64,000 nt of DNA from positions 62,001 to 126,000 of the forward strand of contig JAIVFJ010000071.1 of assembly GCA_025765615.1 (NCBI GenBank). The letters run 5' to 3'. Shown here piece by piece: positions 55,721 to 64,000 of the stretch; the first letter of the stretch is position 1, and every line of letters begins with the position of its first letter. The notes below the pieces were generated by a model. It did not search any database. It was not told the origin of the DNA and saw only the letters and a list, made by a program, of their open reading frames with translations. Position numbers and translations under genes: made by a program. Source of the stretch: Zopfochytrium polystomum (Eukaryota; Chytridiomycota; Chytridiomycetes; Chytridiales; Chytridiaceae).

Positions 55721-57316
55721 TCATCTCCCCCTTTTAGGCCTCTTCTGCAACTTGGTGGGGTACCTGGTCATGAACTTGAGCAGAAGGTCTTGGCAGTGAG
55801 TGAGGTTTGACTCAGGTTCCCAGGTGTTGTCAGCATCTGAGTAACCTTTCCACTTAACAAGGAACTTGAGTGTCGTTCCAAACCACTTGGCATCCAAGAT
55901 TTGTTCAACCTCAAATTCCTCTTCACCTTCTACCTCAACTGGAGGAGGAGGAGGAACAACTCTGCCTGGAATGGAATTGGCCACAAACTTCTCCAAAAGG
56001 CTGACATGGAAAACTGGGTGGATCTTCATGGATGCAGGGAGATCCAGCTTTAAGGTGACTGGATTGATTTGCTCCAAGATCTTGAAAGGTCCCAACTTGA
56101 GGTTGTCCAGCTTGGGGCTTGGTCGTTTGGTCTGCAAGTTCTTCCTCATGCCCGGCCAGTAAAAGTCTCTGGAAACAAGCTCATATGTCTTGTGCTCTCC
56201 TGGGTGTCCAGCTGTTGCTGCATCATGCCTTGTCTTGAGTATCTCAAGTTTTTCCTCCTCTTGGCTGATTTGAATCTTGTGAGGCTTGGGGTCCTTGGAA
56301 ATAGCATAGGCCCACACACTGTCAGGAAGCAGTGAAAGGTGTGTCTTGGATGGTGGGGTGAAACCATCTCCCCCTTCAGGTGCAAGGTCTGTCCTTCTGT
56401 GCTCATCAACAGTGGGGCTTGAATTGTTGACTGGGAACTGTGATTCTTGAATCTTTGACTGAGGGTTCTGTTCTTGGCAAAGACTGTGAGCTGTGGAGCT
56501 TGAATCTTGAATTTGGCCTGTGAACTGTGGTACTTGAATCTTTGACTGTGGGTTCTGTGAACTACAGACTTGGCCATGACTGTGAGCTCTATGAGCTGTC
56601 CTGGAATCTTGACTATGAACTGTGAACTGTGAAACTTGAATCTTGGCTGGGATCTGTGAGCTGCAGGCTGATACTGGAGCTGTCATTTGTTGTTGACCTT
56701 GGATACTAGGCTGAGAACCTTGAATCAGGGACTTGAGAGCATGAGACTTGGAGGCTTGACTTGAGTTTTGGGTGACTGTTCCAATTGGTGGACGTTGGAC
56801 TTGACCAGTGACCCAATCAATGGCAGGGTTCTGGGCTTGCAGCCATGGTAATCCCAGGATGACAGAGAATGTGGGTGAGCCAAGATCCAATACTTCCAGA
56901 TTGACCATGGATGGTGGAAAGTCTTGGATGTGGAGGTTTAGCTTGGTTTCATGGCTGATTTCCTTGAACAGAGCATGATTGGCAAAGTGGACCTTGAGGG
57001 GTGTGGATTTCTTGATCGTAGGAATGGCACAAGACTTGGCAAGGGTGGCATCAATGATGTTGCAGGATGATCCAGAGTCTATAAGGGCCTTGGTTGTGAT
57101 GGTTGACTTGGGTGAGAGTTGAATCTTGACATCCATGGTGAGTTGGTGGGGCTTGGAATCTGAGGTGTTTGAGGTGCTGGTGGTGGTGATGAAACAGGGG
57201 CAGCTTGGAGGAGGGTCCAGGGAATTGCCCCTCAGTGAGCCTGGACCTGGGAGTTTGGGTGCTTCTTCCTTGGGCAGTCCTTGACAGCATGCTCCTTGGA
57301 GCCACAGTAAAAACAC
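55721..57316 (-). CDS. Pol remnant: protease, integrase ends and chromodomain
   Basis: 531 codons open, no ATG needed at the start because it follows Gag by frameshift. It has an aspartic protease with ALIDSGSSCNIID (the D-S-G active site) and VILGLPWL. A Gln/Ser repeat-rich region follows (SKIQESQF-like units). The integrase zinc-binding remnant is RHDAATAGHPGEHKTYELV...FYWPGM. The frame then jumps directly to the integrase C-terminal domain (LGPFKILEQI, HPVFHVSLLEK) and a chromodomain (LKFLVKWKGYSDADNTWEPE). RT, RNase H and the DDE core, some 700-800 residues, are missing, yet the frame stays open across the deletion. Confidence 0.85.
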   Translation of the reverse strand: MFLLWLQGACCQGLPKEEAPKLPGPGSLRGNSLDPPPSCPCFITTTSTSNTSDSKPHQLTMDVKIQLSPKSTITTKALIDSGSSCNIIDATLAKSCAIPTIKKSTPLKVHFANHALFKEISHETKLNLHIQDFPPSMVNLEVLDLGSPTFSVILGLPWLQAQNPAIDWVTGQVQRPPIGTVTQNSSQASKSHALKSLIQGSQPSIQGQQQMTAPVSACSSQIPAKIQVSQFTVHSQDSRTAHRAHSHGQVCSSQNPQSKIQVPQFTGQIQDSSSTAHSLCQEQNPQSKIQESQFPVNNSSPTVDEHRRTDLAPEGGDGFTPPSKTHLSLLPDSVWAYAISKDPKPHKIQISQEEEKLEILKTRHDAATAGHPGEHKTYELVSRDFYWPGMRKNLQTKRPSPKLDNLKLGPFKILEQINPVTLKLDLPASMKIHPVFHVSLLEKFVANSIPGRVVPPPPPVEVEGEEEFEVEQILDAKWFGTTLKFLVKWKGYSDADNTWEPESNLTHCQDLLLKFMTRYPTKLQKRPKRGR

Positions 57317-58155
57317 AGTCCCTGCTGGGCCCTCCTTGTTTTCTCCTCTTGGCTCAGAGGACCCTTAGGAAGTGTCTCAACTGCATCCACTTGCATGGGT
57401 TCAGGAACTGTAAGAGCTTGAGGAACTGGGGTAGGTCTTGATGTAGTTCCTACTTGTCTTTGCTTCAGCCTCTTGGAGTAGAGTCTGTTGTCAATTTTGA
57501 TGGCAAGGAGAATGTACTCTTCCAAGGTCTCAGGGATGTGCAGAGACTGGGAGAGCATGTCTTGGATAGACTCATGGAGACCATCATGGTACAGCTCCAT
57601 CAGAGCTGCATCATTGTATCCAGAGTCTCTGGCTAGTTGCTTGAATTGGTTGGTGTAGGCCACACAAGATTGCTTTCCTTGCTTGATATGCTTGAGCTTG
57701 GATCTTGCTGTCCAAGATGCGTAGGGGTCACCAAAGGTAGCTTCCAGCCCCTCCCAGAGCTCTTGCAGGGTGGTGGGTGTGCTTGGGAGAGATCTGTACC
57801 ATGATTGAGCTTGACCAGACAGGAGGGTGCTTGTGAAAAGAACCTTGACTTGCTCACTGGGAAATCTTGAAGGTTGGAGAAGGATGACATTCTCCACAGT
57901 GGCCATGAAGTTCCTAAGGTCTTTGGCCAGCCCAGTGAACTTGTCAGGGCTGGGAACCTTGGGCTCTCTTGCTTGGTTGGCTTGAGGCAGGGGAAGAGCT
58001 TGATGTTCTTGTTGGTGAAGTTGTTGTTGAAGCTGGTGCTGCTGGTGAAGGACTTGTTCTTGAAGTTGGTGTGTCTGTCTTGAGAGGGCTTGTAATTGGT
58101 CCATCAAGGCTTGGAAGGCAGTTGCATCAGGGAAGGTGTTGTTTGGGTCAGACAT
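57232..58155 (-). CDS. Retrotransposon Gag
   Basis: 307 residues from the ATG at 58155, 40 bp inside the 5' LTR. A Gln/Leu-rich coiled N-terminus is followed by a capsid-like (RVE/Gag) domain with PDKFTGLAKDLRNFMATVE and WYRSLP...WEGLEATFGDP. It ends in one CCHC zinc knuckle, CFYCGSKEHAVKDC. The frame is fully open. It overlaps the Pol frame by 85 bp; the Pol frame lies at -1 relative to Gag, as expected for programmed -1 frameshifting. Confidence 0.9.
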   Translation of the reverse strand: MSDPNNTFPDATAFQALMDQLQALSRQTHQLQEQVLHQQHQLQQQLHQQEHQALPLPQANQAREPKVPSPDKFTGLAKDLRNFMATVENVILLQPSRFPSEQVKVLFTSTLLSGQAQSWYRSLPSTPTTLQELWEGLEATFGDPYASWTARSKLKHIKQGKQSCVAYTNQFKQLARDSGYNDAALMELYHDGLHESIQDMLSQSLHIPETLEEYILLAIKIDNRLYSKRLKQRQVGTTSRPTPVPQALTVPEPMQVDAVETLPKGPLSQEEKTRRAQQGLCFYCGSKEHAVKDCPRKKHPNSQVQAH

Positions 58156-58195
58156 GATGGCAGAGAGTAGTGGGAGAGGGTGAAGTGAATTATGA

Positions 58196-58503
58196 TGTCA
58201 GGAACAGGGCAGGACAGGACAAGGCAGACAAGGAACTGAGAGGAGTGATGATTGTATTGGAAACAATAATTCACTTGAGGGATGGGACAGGTCCCCCATC
58301 CCCCTTTTATACCTTTTGAGAGTGTTCCTTGTCAAGACTCCAAGAAAGTTCCAGAAAGAGCAATTAGTAATACAATGATACCAATGATACCAATGACAAC
58401 AAGACAAGTCAGGAAAGCAAAGAAGGTTCCAGAAGGTTCCAGAAGGTTCCATGAAGGAATGTTCTAGAAGGTTCCAGAGGTTTCCAGAGGGTGATTCATA
58501 ACA
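58196..58503 (-). repeat. LTR (5' LTR of the element)
   Basis: 308 bp. Same ends as its partner; includes tandem GGTTCCAGAA units. Confidence 0.95.
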
Positions 58504-58617
58504 GCATTGGCGGTGGCTCGCTCTTCCATGGGCATTGTGAGAACGATAACTGACAGTCACAATAGGTTTGGGTCCGTCTTGTACCTCTTGCTGCTTACCA
58601 GTCAGTTCCGCCTAACA
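58504..58617. repeat. Dispersed repeat, copy 2, part b
   Basis: Reverse complement of about 20377-20490; the continuation of part a on the other side of the LTR element. Confidence 0.75.
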
Positions 58618-59814
58618 ACTTACACTAAGTCAGGTAAGCCAAAAGGCCTAATCTGAATCCAACAAAAAGAGTTAGGCGAAGATGGCGGTGATTCTAGCTT
58701 TGCTTTCCTAGGCTTCGCTGGCGAGGACAATGCGATTAGAATCACCTCAATGGGCCATGCCTCCTGGGATGGTGCCTGGCGTGAGCAGCACCCAGCATTC
58801 CCTCTCCCATAATGCAAGGTAGAGCACTACACTCAATGGGTTCAGAGAAATGTTTGGACAGCTCTCAGCTGCCCAGGTCAGCTGATTTTTGTCTCTGTGT
58901 GCAACACGCTTTGTCTACTGTGCAGAGACCTCTCGATAGACCTCTGGACAGACCTTGGTTGATTTGAAATGCTCTTCGCCTTCTACACTGCAACTTCACA
59001 AGAAGCTACGAATGAGGAGAGTCAAAGGAGGAAGAAATGAAGCATAGACCAATCAGCAGACTTGAGTAACACCAAAAGAAAATCAGAGGATAGGAGCGAT
59101 CAGGAACAGAAAGCTACATGGTGAGGGCTAGCTTAAAAAAAAAAAGCCAAAGTGACTTAACTGCGACGAAACAGAAACAATATCGAAGCACACAGGGGGA
59201 GAATCGAACGGCTAGATTTGCGCATCACTACACGTACCGCAAGTACTAAAAGAGCCTAGTGGTCGAGTGGCGGTGAACAACAGTGTAAGCAAGGTAAAGG
59301 CGAAAGAATATAATTCCAAAGCAATGTGGAGGCATCACAGAACTATACTTCCAGGAATAAAGTGAAAATTTTGAAAATTTCCAGTTTTGGGTTGGGTTAC
59401 GCTTAGGCGGGGTTTTTCAGGACACAATTGGGTTAGTACGGCTTTTATCCTATCCTAACCGAACCGCTGGGCCTTAGAAAGGTGAGAGGCTCTGCTCCAG
59501 AAGAATTTCATCTCGATTGTATAGGTGCTTGTAGTCGTGAATGGTGTATGAGTACGAACCGATCGATGCGGGTATGAGATCCTCTTCATCTTCGAAGGCC
59601 CATCCCATAGTCTAGCCTAGTCTAGTGGATATGCATGATGGGCCAGTTTGGATTATAAGAGCCAATACCCTGGTGTTAGTGTGACCGAGCATGGAGAAAC
59701 GGCAAGATGACGAGTTGAGACGCATCAACGGCATTTTTAATTAATCGGTGCTAACATTACGTCAGCATTAACTAACTTGTTGAGTCACTTTACGGGTTTT
59801 GCGCTGTTTCTGAA
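58618..59814. other. Repeat-like, gene-free interval
   Basis: AT-rich, with many stops in all frames. A short stretch (58650-58790) has internal near-repeats (GATTCTAGC...GATTAGAATC). No gene supported. The last part is the promoter of the gene at 59815. Confidence 0.5.
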
Positions 59815-61722
59815 ATGGCAATGGGGTTTGCGACGCACCTGAACCCCAGCCTGCTGCTCGTCCCGCCGCCCGACCCGGCCAAGCGGCAGGTCTTCGAGGC
59901 AAAGGTCCTTGCCGACCACCCGCTAATCAACCAGCAGGTCATCGCCATGTGCGGAGCCTCGGCCGCCTTCACCGCCATGCGGCCCCTGCATCAAGAGACC
60001 GCCACCCACAACGCCGACATCCGCCACTTCTCCTCGCACCGCGAGCCGCCATCGTTTCTCGCACAAGGAAGCATCGCCACACCGGGGATCGTCGACGTAG
60101 ATCATTACGACTCGGATGGTAACGGTAGTGGAGGCGGCTCCACCGTCGCCGCCGCCGATCTGATCGAGGTCGCCCTGGCCAAGGACAAGGACATAGGCAT
60201 CGAAGTCACGATCCTTGCCAAGCCCACGTTCACGCCGTCCAGCTGCGCAAGCGAAAAGCTCGTCCGCGGATTCAACGGCCTGCCTGGACTCGGCCCGTGG
60301 GCGATCGCAGGGTACGTCCGGATCAGGTCGCTCGTTGGCGCCAGGCGGCCGCTGGAACTGTCCACGGTCACGGTCAAGCTTGAGATGATTATGGGGGGCA
60401 GGAGGTCAGTGGCGAAGCCGAACGAAAAGTTTGCCATGTATCAGCGCATCTCGTTGCGCCTCGCCGATCCGCCGCCGGCCGTGTTTGGGCCGAAAGTGGC
60501 GGTTCCCGCGGGCGGAGAGTACTACGGCTCGTTTCGCTTCCGGTTCACGCAAGTCTACCCACCCGCGCTGGACCTCCACACCGCCTGCCTGCACGACACC
60601 GGGAACGTTGTTCTGTACCGGCTGAGAGTGAAAGCCCCTGGCCCTTACGGCAACATCAGCTTTTTCCACGACGTACCTGTTCAGCTATTCTCGGCAGACG
60701 TCATCCGCGGCTGGTTGGACAGCAGCGTGACCGATCCGATTTCATCGCTCATCCCGAGCCCCAAGCCCGACACGCTCCCCGACATGCACATCAAGATCGG
60801 TCCGCACAGTTGGTGCGTCCCGGGCGAAACGCTGACGATCGACCTGACGATGCAGCAGGGGCCGCCGCAGTATTCGCCGACCGGCTCCCCAATCCCTTCG
60901 ACCGCTCTGTCCTCCCTCGTCAGCGGGATCACCCAGGTCACTGTGTCCCTCGTCGAGGTGGTCGGCTTCCCTGAGGGCTCGGAAAAGTCGGGCTCCCTGC
61001 GTGCGCGCGCGACCGCGAAAACCTGCGTCGCGTCCGTCGCCACGCGCGAGCTCAAAACCGGCACGTCCGCGGCCGAACAGACGCTCAGCTGGAACCCGTC
61101 GTGGTCGCCCGACGGCGTGGAGGGCATCACCGCGTCGCTCAAGCTGCGCGTCCCGCTCGCGCCCGCCGCACGAAGCCACGTCCGAGGGCCGTTAAAAGTC
61201 GGGTCGACGGCCATCGACTGGTCGAAGACATACCCCGACGTTCCCAGCGGATGCGTCAACACGGACGGCCGGTGGATACAGACCATCATCGTGCACGAAA
61301 TCTGCGTCGCGGTGCACTGCTCGCCGCCCTCATCGTCCCCGCCGTCGCCCCGCCTGACCTCCTCCTCCTCCTCTCCTCCCTCCTCCTCCCCGCTTTCGTC
61401 AGCCTCGTCCCCATCGCCGCCGTCGTCCCTCGGATCGAAGGCGAAACAACTCCTCGGCAAGGTCGCGGCGGTGGGCCGAGCGCCGCCGCCACCCCTCGAG
61501 TACCGCGTGCCGATCCAGGTCGTGGGGGTTTCGCGGGCCGCGGCGGCGGCGGTTGCAAAAAAGTTTCCGGCGGTGCTGGGCAGCCCGGAGCGGGTCGAGG
61601 AGCCGCCAGAGGTGCCTCGCAACGCGGCGACGGACCCGCCGGTAAGCATGGTGTTTGCGGAGGAGGCCTCGCCGACGGACGCAGATATTGTGAGCGGGTT
61701 TACTATGGGCATGTTGATGTGA
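59815..61722 (+). CDS. Arrestin-like candidate, 635 residues
   Basis: Single exon from the ATG at 59815. Residues about 110-330 alternate beta strands in the pattern of an arrestin N-domain: an extended edge strand region, then IAGYVRIRSLVGARRPLEL with STVTVKLEM, an extended F-x-F strand (YYGSFRFRFTQVYP), and CLHDTGNVVLYRLRVKA. A second beta-rich domain (about 340-500) begins MHIKIGPHSWCVPGETLTID and includes QVTVSLVEVVGF. A Ser/Pro run (about 505-545) and a short tail follow. Two beta sandwiches of this length fit fungal arrestin-related adaptors (ART/PalF), but no PPxY motif stands out and the sequence is divergent, so the call is tentative. It would act at membranes. Confidence 0.5.
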   Translation: MAMGFATHLNPSLLLVPPPDPAKRQVFEAKVLADHPLINQQVIAMCGASAAFTAMRPLHQETATHNADIRHFSSHREPPSFLAQGSIATPGIVDVDHYDSDGNGSGGGSTVAAADLIEVALAKDKDIGIEVTILAKPTFTPSSCASEKLVRGFNGLPGLGPWAIAGYVRIRSLVGARRPLELSTVTVKLEMIMGGRRSVAKPNEKFAMYQRISLRLADPPPAVFGPKVAVPAGGEYYGSFRFRFTQVYPPALDLHTACLHDTGNVVLYRLRVKAPGPYGNISFFHDVPVQLFSADVIRGWLDSSVTDPISSLIPSPKPDTLPDMHIKIGPHSWCVPGETLTIDLTMQQGPPQYSPTGSPIPSTALSSLVSGITQVTVSLVEVVGFPEGSEKSGSLRARATAKTCVASVATRELKTGTSAAEQTLSWNPSWSPDGVEGITASLKLRVPLAPAARSHVRGPLKVGSTAIDWSKTYPDVPSGCVNTDGRWIQTIIVHEICVAVHCSPPSSSPPSPRLTSSSSSPPSSSPLSSASSPSPPSSLGSKAKQLLGKVAAVGRAPPPPLEYRVPIQVVGVSRAAAAAVAKKFPAVLGSPERVEEPPEVPRNAATDPPVSMVFAEEASPTDADIVSGFTMGMLM

Positions 61723-62462
61723 TCCGACGTCTGTGTTGGGCGTCTGTGGAATGCTTTGGGGTGAATAATAATACAGGAGTGGACAGGGCGTTTAACCGCA
61801 AGTAGGGGGCCTGAATGAAATTGACTGCAGCGGCTTCTTCACGGACAACGAGCACCGTCTGGGCTGAATGAGTGCGATTGATCGACTCTCCCATTGTTCT
61901 CATCAAGACCGTGCAGTGTACTGATAAAACAATCGCGAAACTCATCGCACCTTGGATCCCGTCGATCCTGCAAATTCGGTAATGGACTATGGTCGCAATG
62001 ACCATGCAGCGAACAGCACACGCCCCAGACTCAACCCTATCGACCAAAAATTATCAGAAGCGATCGGCAACCAGCTTAACTCAATTTCTGTTGAGCTAGC
62101 GTGCAAGCGTGCTATTGGAAATTTGTGAGCCCGTTTCTTTTACTTTTGTTTTTCTTTCGCACAGCAAGAACCCCCCCCTCCCCTTCCCCATAGCATGTAT
62201 AAAAAAGAAGGCTAAAGAACAAATGGGTACTGTCCGCTCACAACTCGCCAGTCAAGGAATGTCGGCGGCACGGGGTCAAGTGCTGGAGAGGTTCCACCTT
62301 CTGCTCCCTCCATTGGGCGAAACTATCACTGCCGGAAAGAATCTCGTCATATGTCTTGGAACACGGAAACCGACATGAAAAAATGGCGGCAAGGCAGCCG
62401 TTGTTGCTTCGGAGGTTTAATGTGGCACAATATGGTATGCTAAGGATGATGGAGACTATGTA
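61723..62462. other. Gene-free interval
   Basis: 3' flank of the gene above and upstream flank of the tRNA. Short frames only. Confidence 0.6.
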
Positions 62463-62536
62463 GCTTCGGTGGCTTAGTTGGTTAAAGCGTCGGTCTCATA
62501 ATCCGAAGGTCGTGAGTTCGATTCTCACCCGAAGCA
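62463..62536 (+). tRNA. tRNA-Met (CAT), elongator type
   Basis: 74 nt fold into a full cloverleaf: acceptor GCTTCGG/CCGAAGC with discriminator A, D arm GCTT/AAGC, anticodon loop CTCATAA (CAT), variable loop AGGTC, and T arm GTGAG-TTCGATT-CTCAC. The T-T pair at 31-39 and A at the 3' end are typical of eukaryotic elongator Met tRNA. No intron. Internal A and B boxes are intact. Confidence 0.95.
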
Positions 62537-62542
62537 ATTTGC

Positions 62543-62547
62543 TTTTT
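62543..62547 (+). terminator. RNA polymerase III terminator
   Basis: Five T residues 7 bp after the tRNA. Confidence 0.75.
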
Positions 62548-62850
62548 CGACTTTTCTACCTTGTATCCGCAGATGGTACCGCGAAGATGCTCAGCAAGGC
62601 TTCGACTCGCCTCGACTCGGTGCTCTACCTGGGAGCTGCAGTGTTTGCGATGGGATTTACGCCTGACTGGCGCCCGTTTCTTTCTCGTTTCTGCGAAATT
62701 TATTGACAAGGCGCGGCAAAAACCAAAAAAAAAAAAAACGGTACGTTGCTCCGCGAAGCAAAACAACTGGTAGAAGCAAGGCCTCACCATGTGAAGAAGA
62801 AAAAAAAGAAGAAGAAATAGCCAAGAAAATATATGCCCAAGTTGGAGTCC

Positions 62851-64000
62851 CTACGCTGTCGCACCCGCAACCTTCCCCACCCGCCGTGCCAGGTACCTGT
62901 TGACTGCATCGACGTACGCCCTTGCAACCGCCACGACAACGTCCGCGTCCTGCCCACGACCCGTCGCGACAGCCTCGGAGGAGGTCTCTGGGGGTTCCGC
63001 GACCAGCAGCGGCGGCGTCGGCGCAGCCCGGCGCGCCTCTTGCTTTTCCGCGGCGCCACTGCTGCTGTTGTCGTCGCGGATCCACACCGCGGCGGCGACG
63101 TTCCCCGCGTCGGCGACGGGCGCGGGGAAGACGTGGTACATTACCCTCACAGCGCGGGCGTCGATTCCCGCGACGCGGTCCACCGCGCGGACGACGGCGT
63201 GGACAGCCGACGCGCCTGTCGCGGCGTCCTCGACCTCGGCGGCGGCGTGGTCCTCCGCCTCGGCGTCGACGAGCACGACGGAGGCCGTCGCGCGGGCGTC
63301 CGAGTTGTTGTGGACGCGAACGGCGCGCAGGCGGAAGCGCGGGGGCACGGCGGCGGCGGGGTCCGCGACTGCGACGCCGAGGGTGGCGTCGACGAGGGCG
63401 GCGAGGTTGGCGTCGTCGACGGCGGATTTTTTGGAGTCTGCGAGGCGCTTGAAGGCGGCGAAGAGGTTGTCGAAGGGGTTCGGTTGCTGGTTGGCCGGGT
63501 TGGCGGCGGGGTCGGAGGCGGCGGGGTTTGGCGGGGCAAAGTGTTTTGCAAAGGCGTCGGGGCCGAGGAGACGCTCGACACGGGCGCGGAGGGCGTTACG
63601 GCCCGAGTGCTTGCCGAGCGGCAGCGAGTTGGACGGTGTGCCGACGGTCTCTGGTTGTATGATTTCGTAGGTGGCCTTGTGCTTGAGCACGCCGTCCTGG
63701 TGGATGCCGGACTCGTGCGCGAAGGCGTTGGCGCCGACGATGGCCTTGTTCGGCTGGATGGGCATACCGGTGCGTTTTGTGACGAGCTGCGAGGTCGCAA
63801 ACAGCTGGACGGTGTCGATGGTGTGGTAGACGGGGGAGGTCGCGGCGTGGGTGTGGACGGCCATGACGACCTCCTCCAGCGCGGTGTTGCCCGCGCGCTC
63901 GCCGATGCCGTTGACCGCGACCTCGACCTGCCGCGCACCGTTCGCGATTCCGGCGAGGGTGTTGGCAGTGGCGAGGCCGAGGTCGTTGTGGCAGTGGGTG
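62851..64000 (-). CDS. leuA: 2-isopropylmalate synthase, 3' part
   Basis: 383 codons are open from the window edge to a TAG; the 5' part lies beyond 64000. The enzyme condenses acetyl-CoA with 2-oxoisovalerate, the first step of leucine synthesis, and is leucine-inhibited. Visible motifs are [12 protein letters not shown] (metal-binding HxH), [39 protein letters not shown] and LGKHSGRNA, all typical of the catalytic and linker domains. The C-terminal regulatory domain is present (about 130 residues, [12 protein letters not shown] to AVWIRDD), then [11 protein letters not shown]. The linker motifs match the bacterial/plant-type (LeuA) class more than yeast Leu4. Ala/Val/Asp enrichment in the regulatory domain follows the GC bias. 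No intron in the visible part. Confidence 0.9.
   Translation of the reverse strand, partial: THCHNDLGLATANTLAGIANGARQVEVAVNGIGERAGNTALEEVVMAVHTHAATSPVYHTIDTVQLFATSQLVTKRTGMPIQPNKAIVGANAFAHESGIHQDGVLKHKATYEIIQPETVGTPSNSLPLGKHSGRNALRARVERLLGPDAFAKHFAPPNPAASDPAANPANQQPNPFDNLFAAFKRLADSKKSAVDDANLAALVDATLGVAVADPAAAVPPRFRLRAVRVHNNSDARATASVVLVDAEAEDHAAAEVEDAATGASAVHAVVRAVDRVAGIDARAVRVMYHVFPAPVADAGNVAAAVWIRDDNSSSGAAEKQEARRAAPTPPLLVAEPPETSSEAVATGRGQDADVVVAVARAYVDAVNRYLARRVGKVAGATA

Larger units (their letters stand above)
55423..58503 (-). mobile_element. Internally deleted Ty3/gypsy chromodomain LTR retrotransposon
   Basis: 3081 bp bounded by direct LTRs of 298 and 308 bp, transcribed on the minus strand. 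Gag and a fused protease-integrase remnant are present, but reverse transcriptase, RNase H and the integrase core are deleted. A purine-rich tract (minus AAAAGGGGGAGATGA, 55721-55735) precedes the 3' LTR. The LTRs differ by two substitutions and one 10-bp unit, so the insertion is young. The five bases flanking each side (CCTAT and GCATT) do not match, so no target-site duplication is seen. With its genes broken it could move only with enzymes from a complete relative. Confidence 0.9.

Noticed and set aside
59180..59285. tRNA-like or SINE-like stretch with A-box and B-box resemblance
   Set aside because: The T-stem does not pair and no acceptor stem can be formed.

Overview
This window is nuclear DNA from a eukaryote, most likely a fungus and probably an early-diverging, chytrid-like one (inference). 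Fungal signs are two HET-like (heterokaryon-incompatibility) genes, a Ste7-type MAPKK, a chromodomain Ty3/gypsy retroelement and compact GC-rich genes with short GT-AG introns (about 48-260 bp). Long (GA/CT)n tracts, GC-rich genes and AT-richer repeat islands alternate. No bacterial operon, CRISPR array or prophage is visible. Because the sequence is eukaryotic, many true starts are internal ATGs and many genes are split; exon coordinates below come from splice-site and phase matching by eye.

Layout. 1-5 kb: a putative mitochondrial-type protein and a PKA-like AGC kinase (A), followed by a decayed MULE transposase piece. 6-10.7 kb: two divergent HET-like paralogs around a 123-bp CT tract; the plus-strand one carries RNA polymerase II CTD-like SPTY repeats. 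12-22 kb: a shuffled duplication zone with two copies of a small four-helix membrane protein, a 950-residue Lys/Ala/Gly-rich membrane-anchored protein, relics of the membrane-protein gene and of the HET gene, a truncated LTR and a dispersed repeat. 22.8-26 kb: a truncated TatD-type nuclease and a secreted M61-like metallopeptidase with a PDZ domain. 26.7-31 kb: two tandem paralogous bZIP-like genes with atypical basic regions. 32-35.6 kb: two divergent tetraspanins. 36.6-39.5 kb: a polyQ-LRR-Sel1 protein. 41-46 kb: a second PKA-like kinase (B) and a MAPKK, with a decayed PIF/Harbinger transposase directly upstream of the MAPKK. 48.6-54.4 kb: a relic of the Lys/Ala-rich gene, a single-pass membrane protein and a six-exon coiled-coil protein. 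55.4-58.5 kb: a young, internally deleted chromodomain LTR retrotransposon inserted in a dispersed repeat. 59.8-64 kb: an arrestin-like candidate, an elongator tRNA-Met and the 3' part of a 2-isopropylmalate synthase gene that runs off the window.

Functional links. Two PKA-like kinases, a MAPKK, an arrestin-like candidate, two tetraspanins and bZIP-like factors make the window rich in signalling genes, but nothing shows that they form one pathway. The clearest local theme is gene duplication followed by decay: HET-like, four-helix, Lys/Ala-rich, bZIP-like, tetraspanin and kinase genes all occur in two or more copies, and three of these families also have broken relics in the window.
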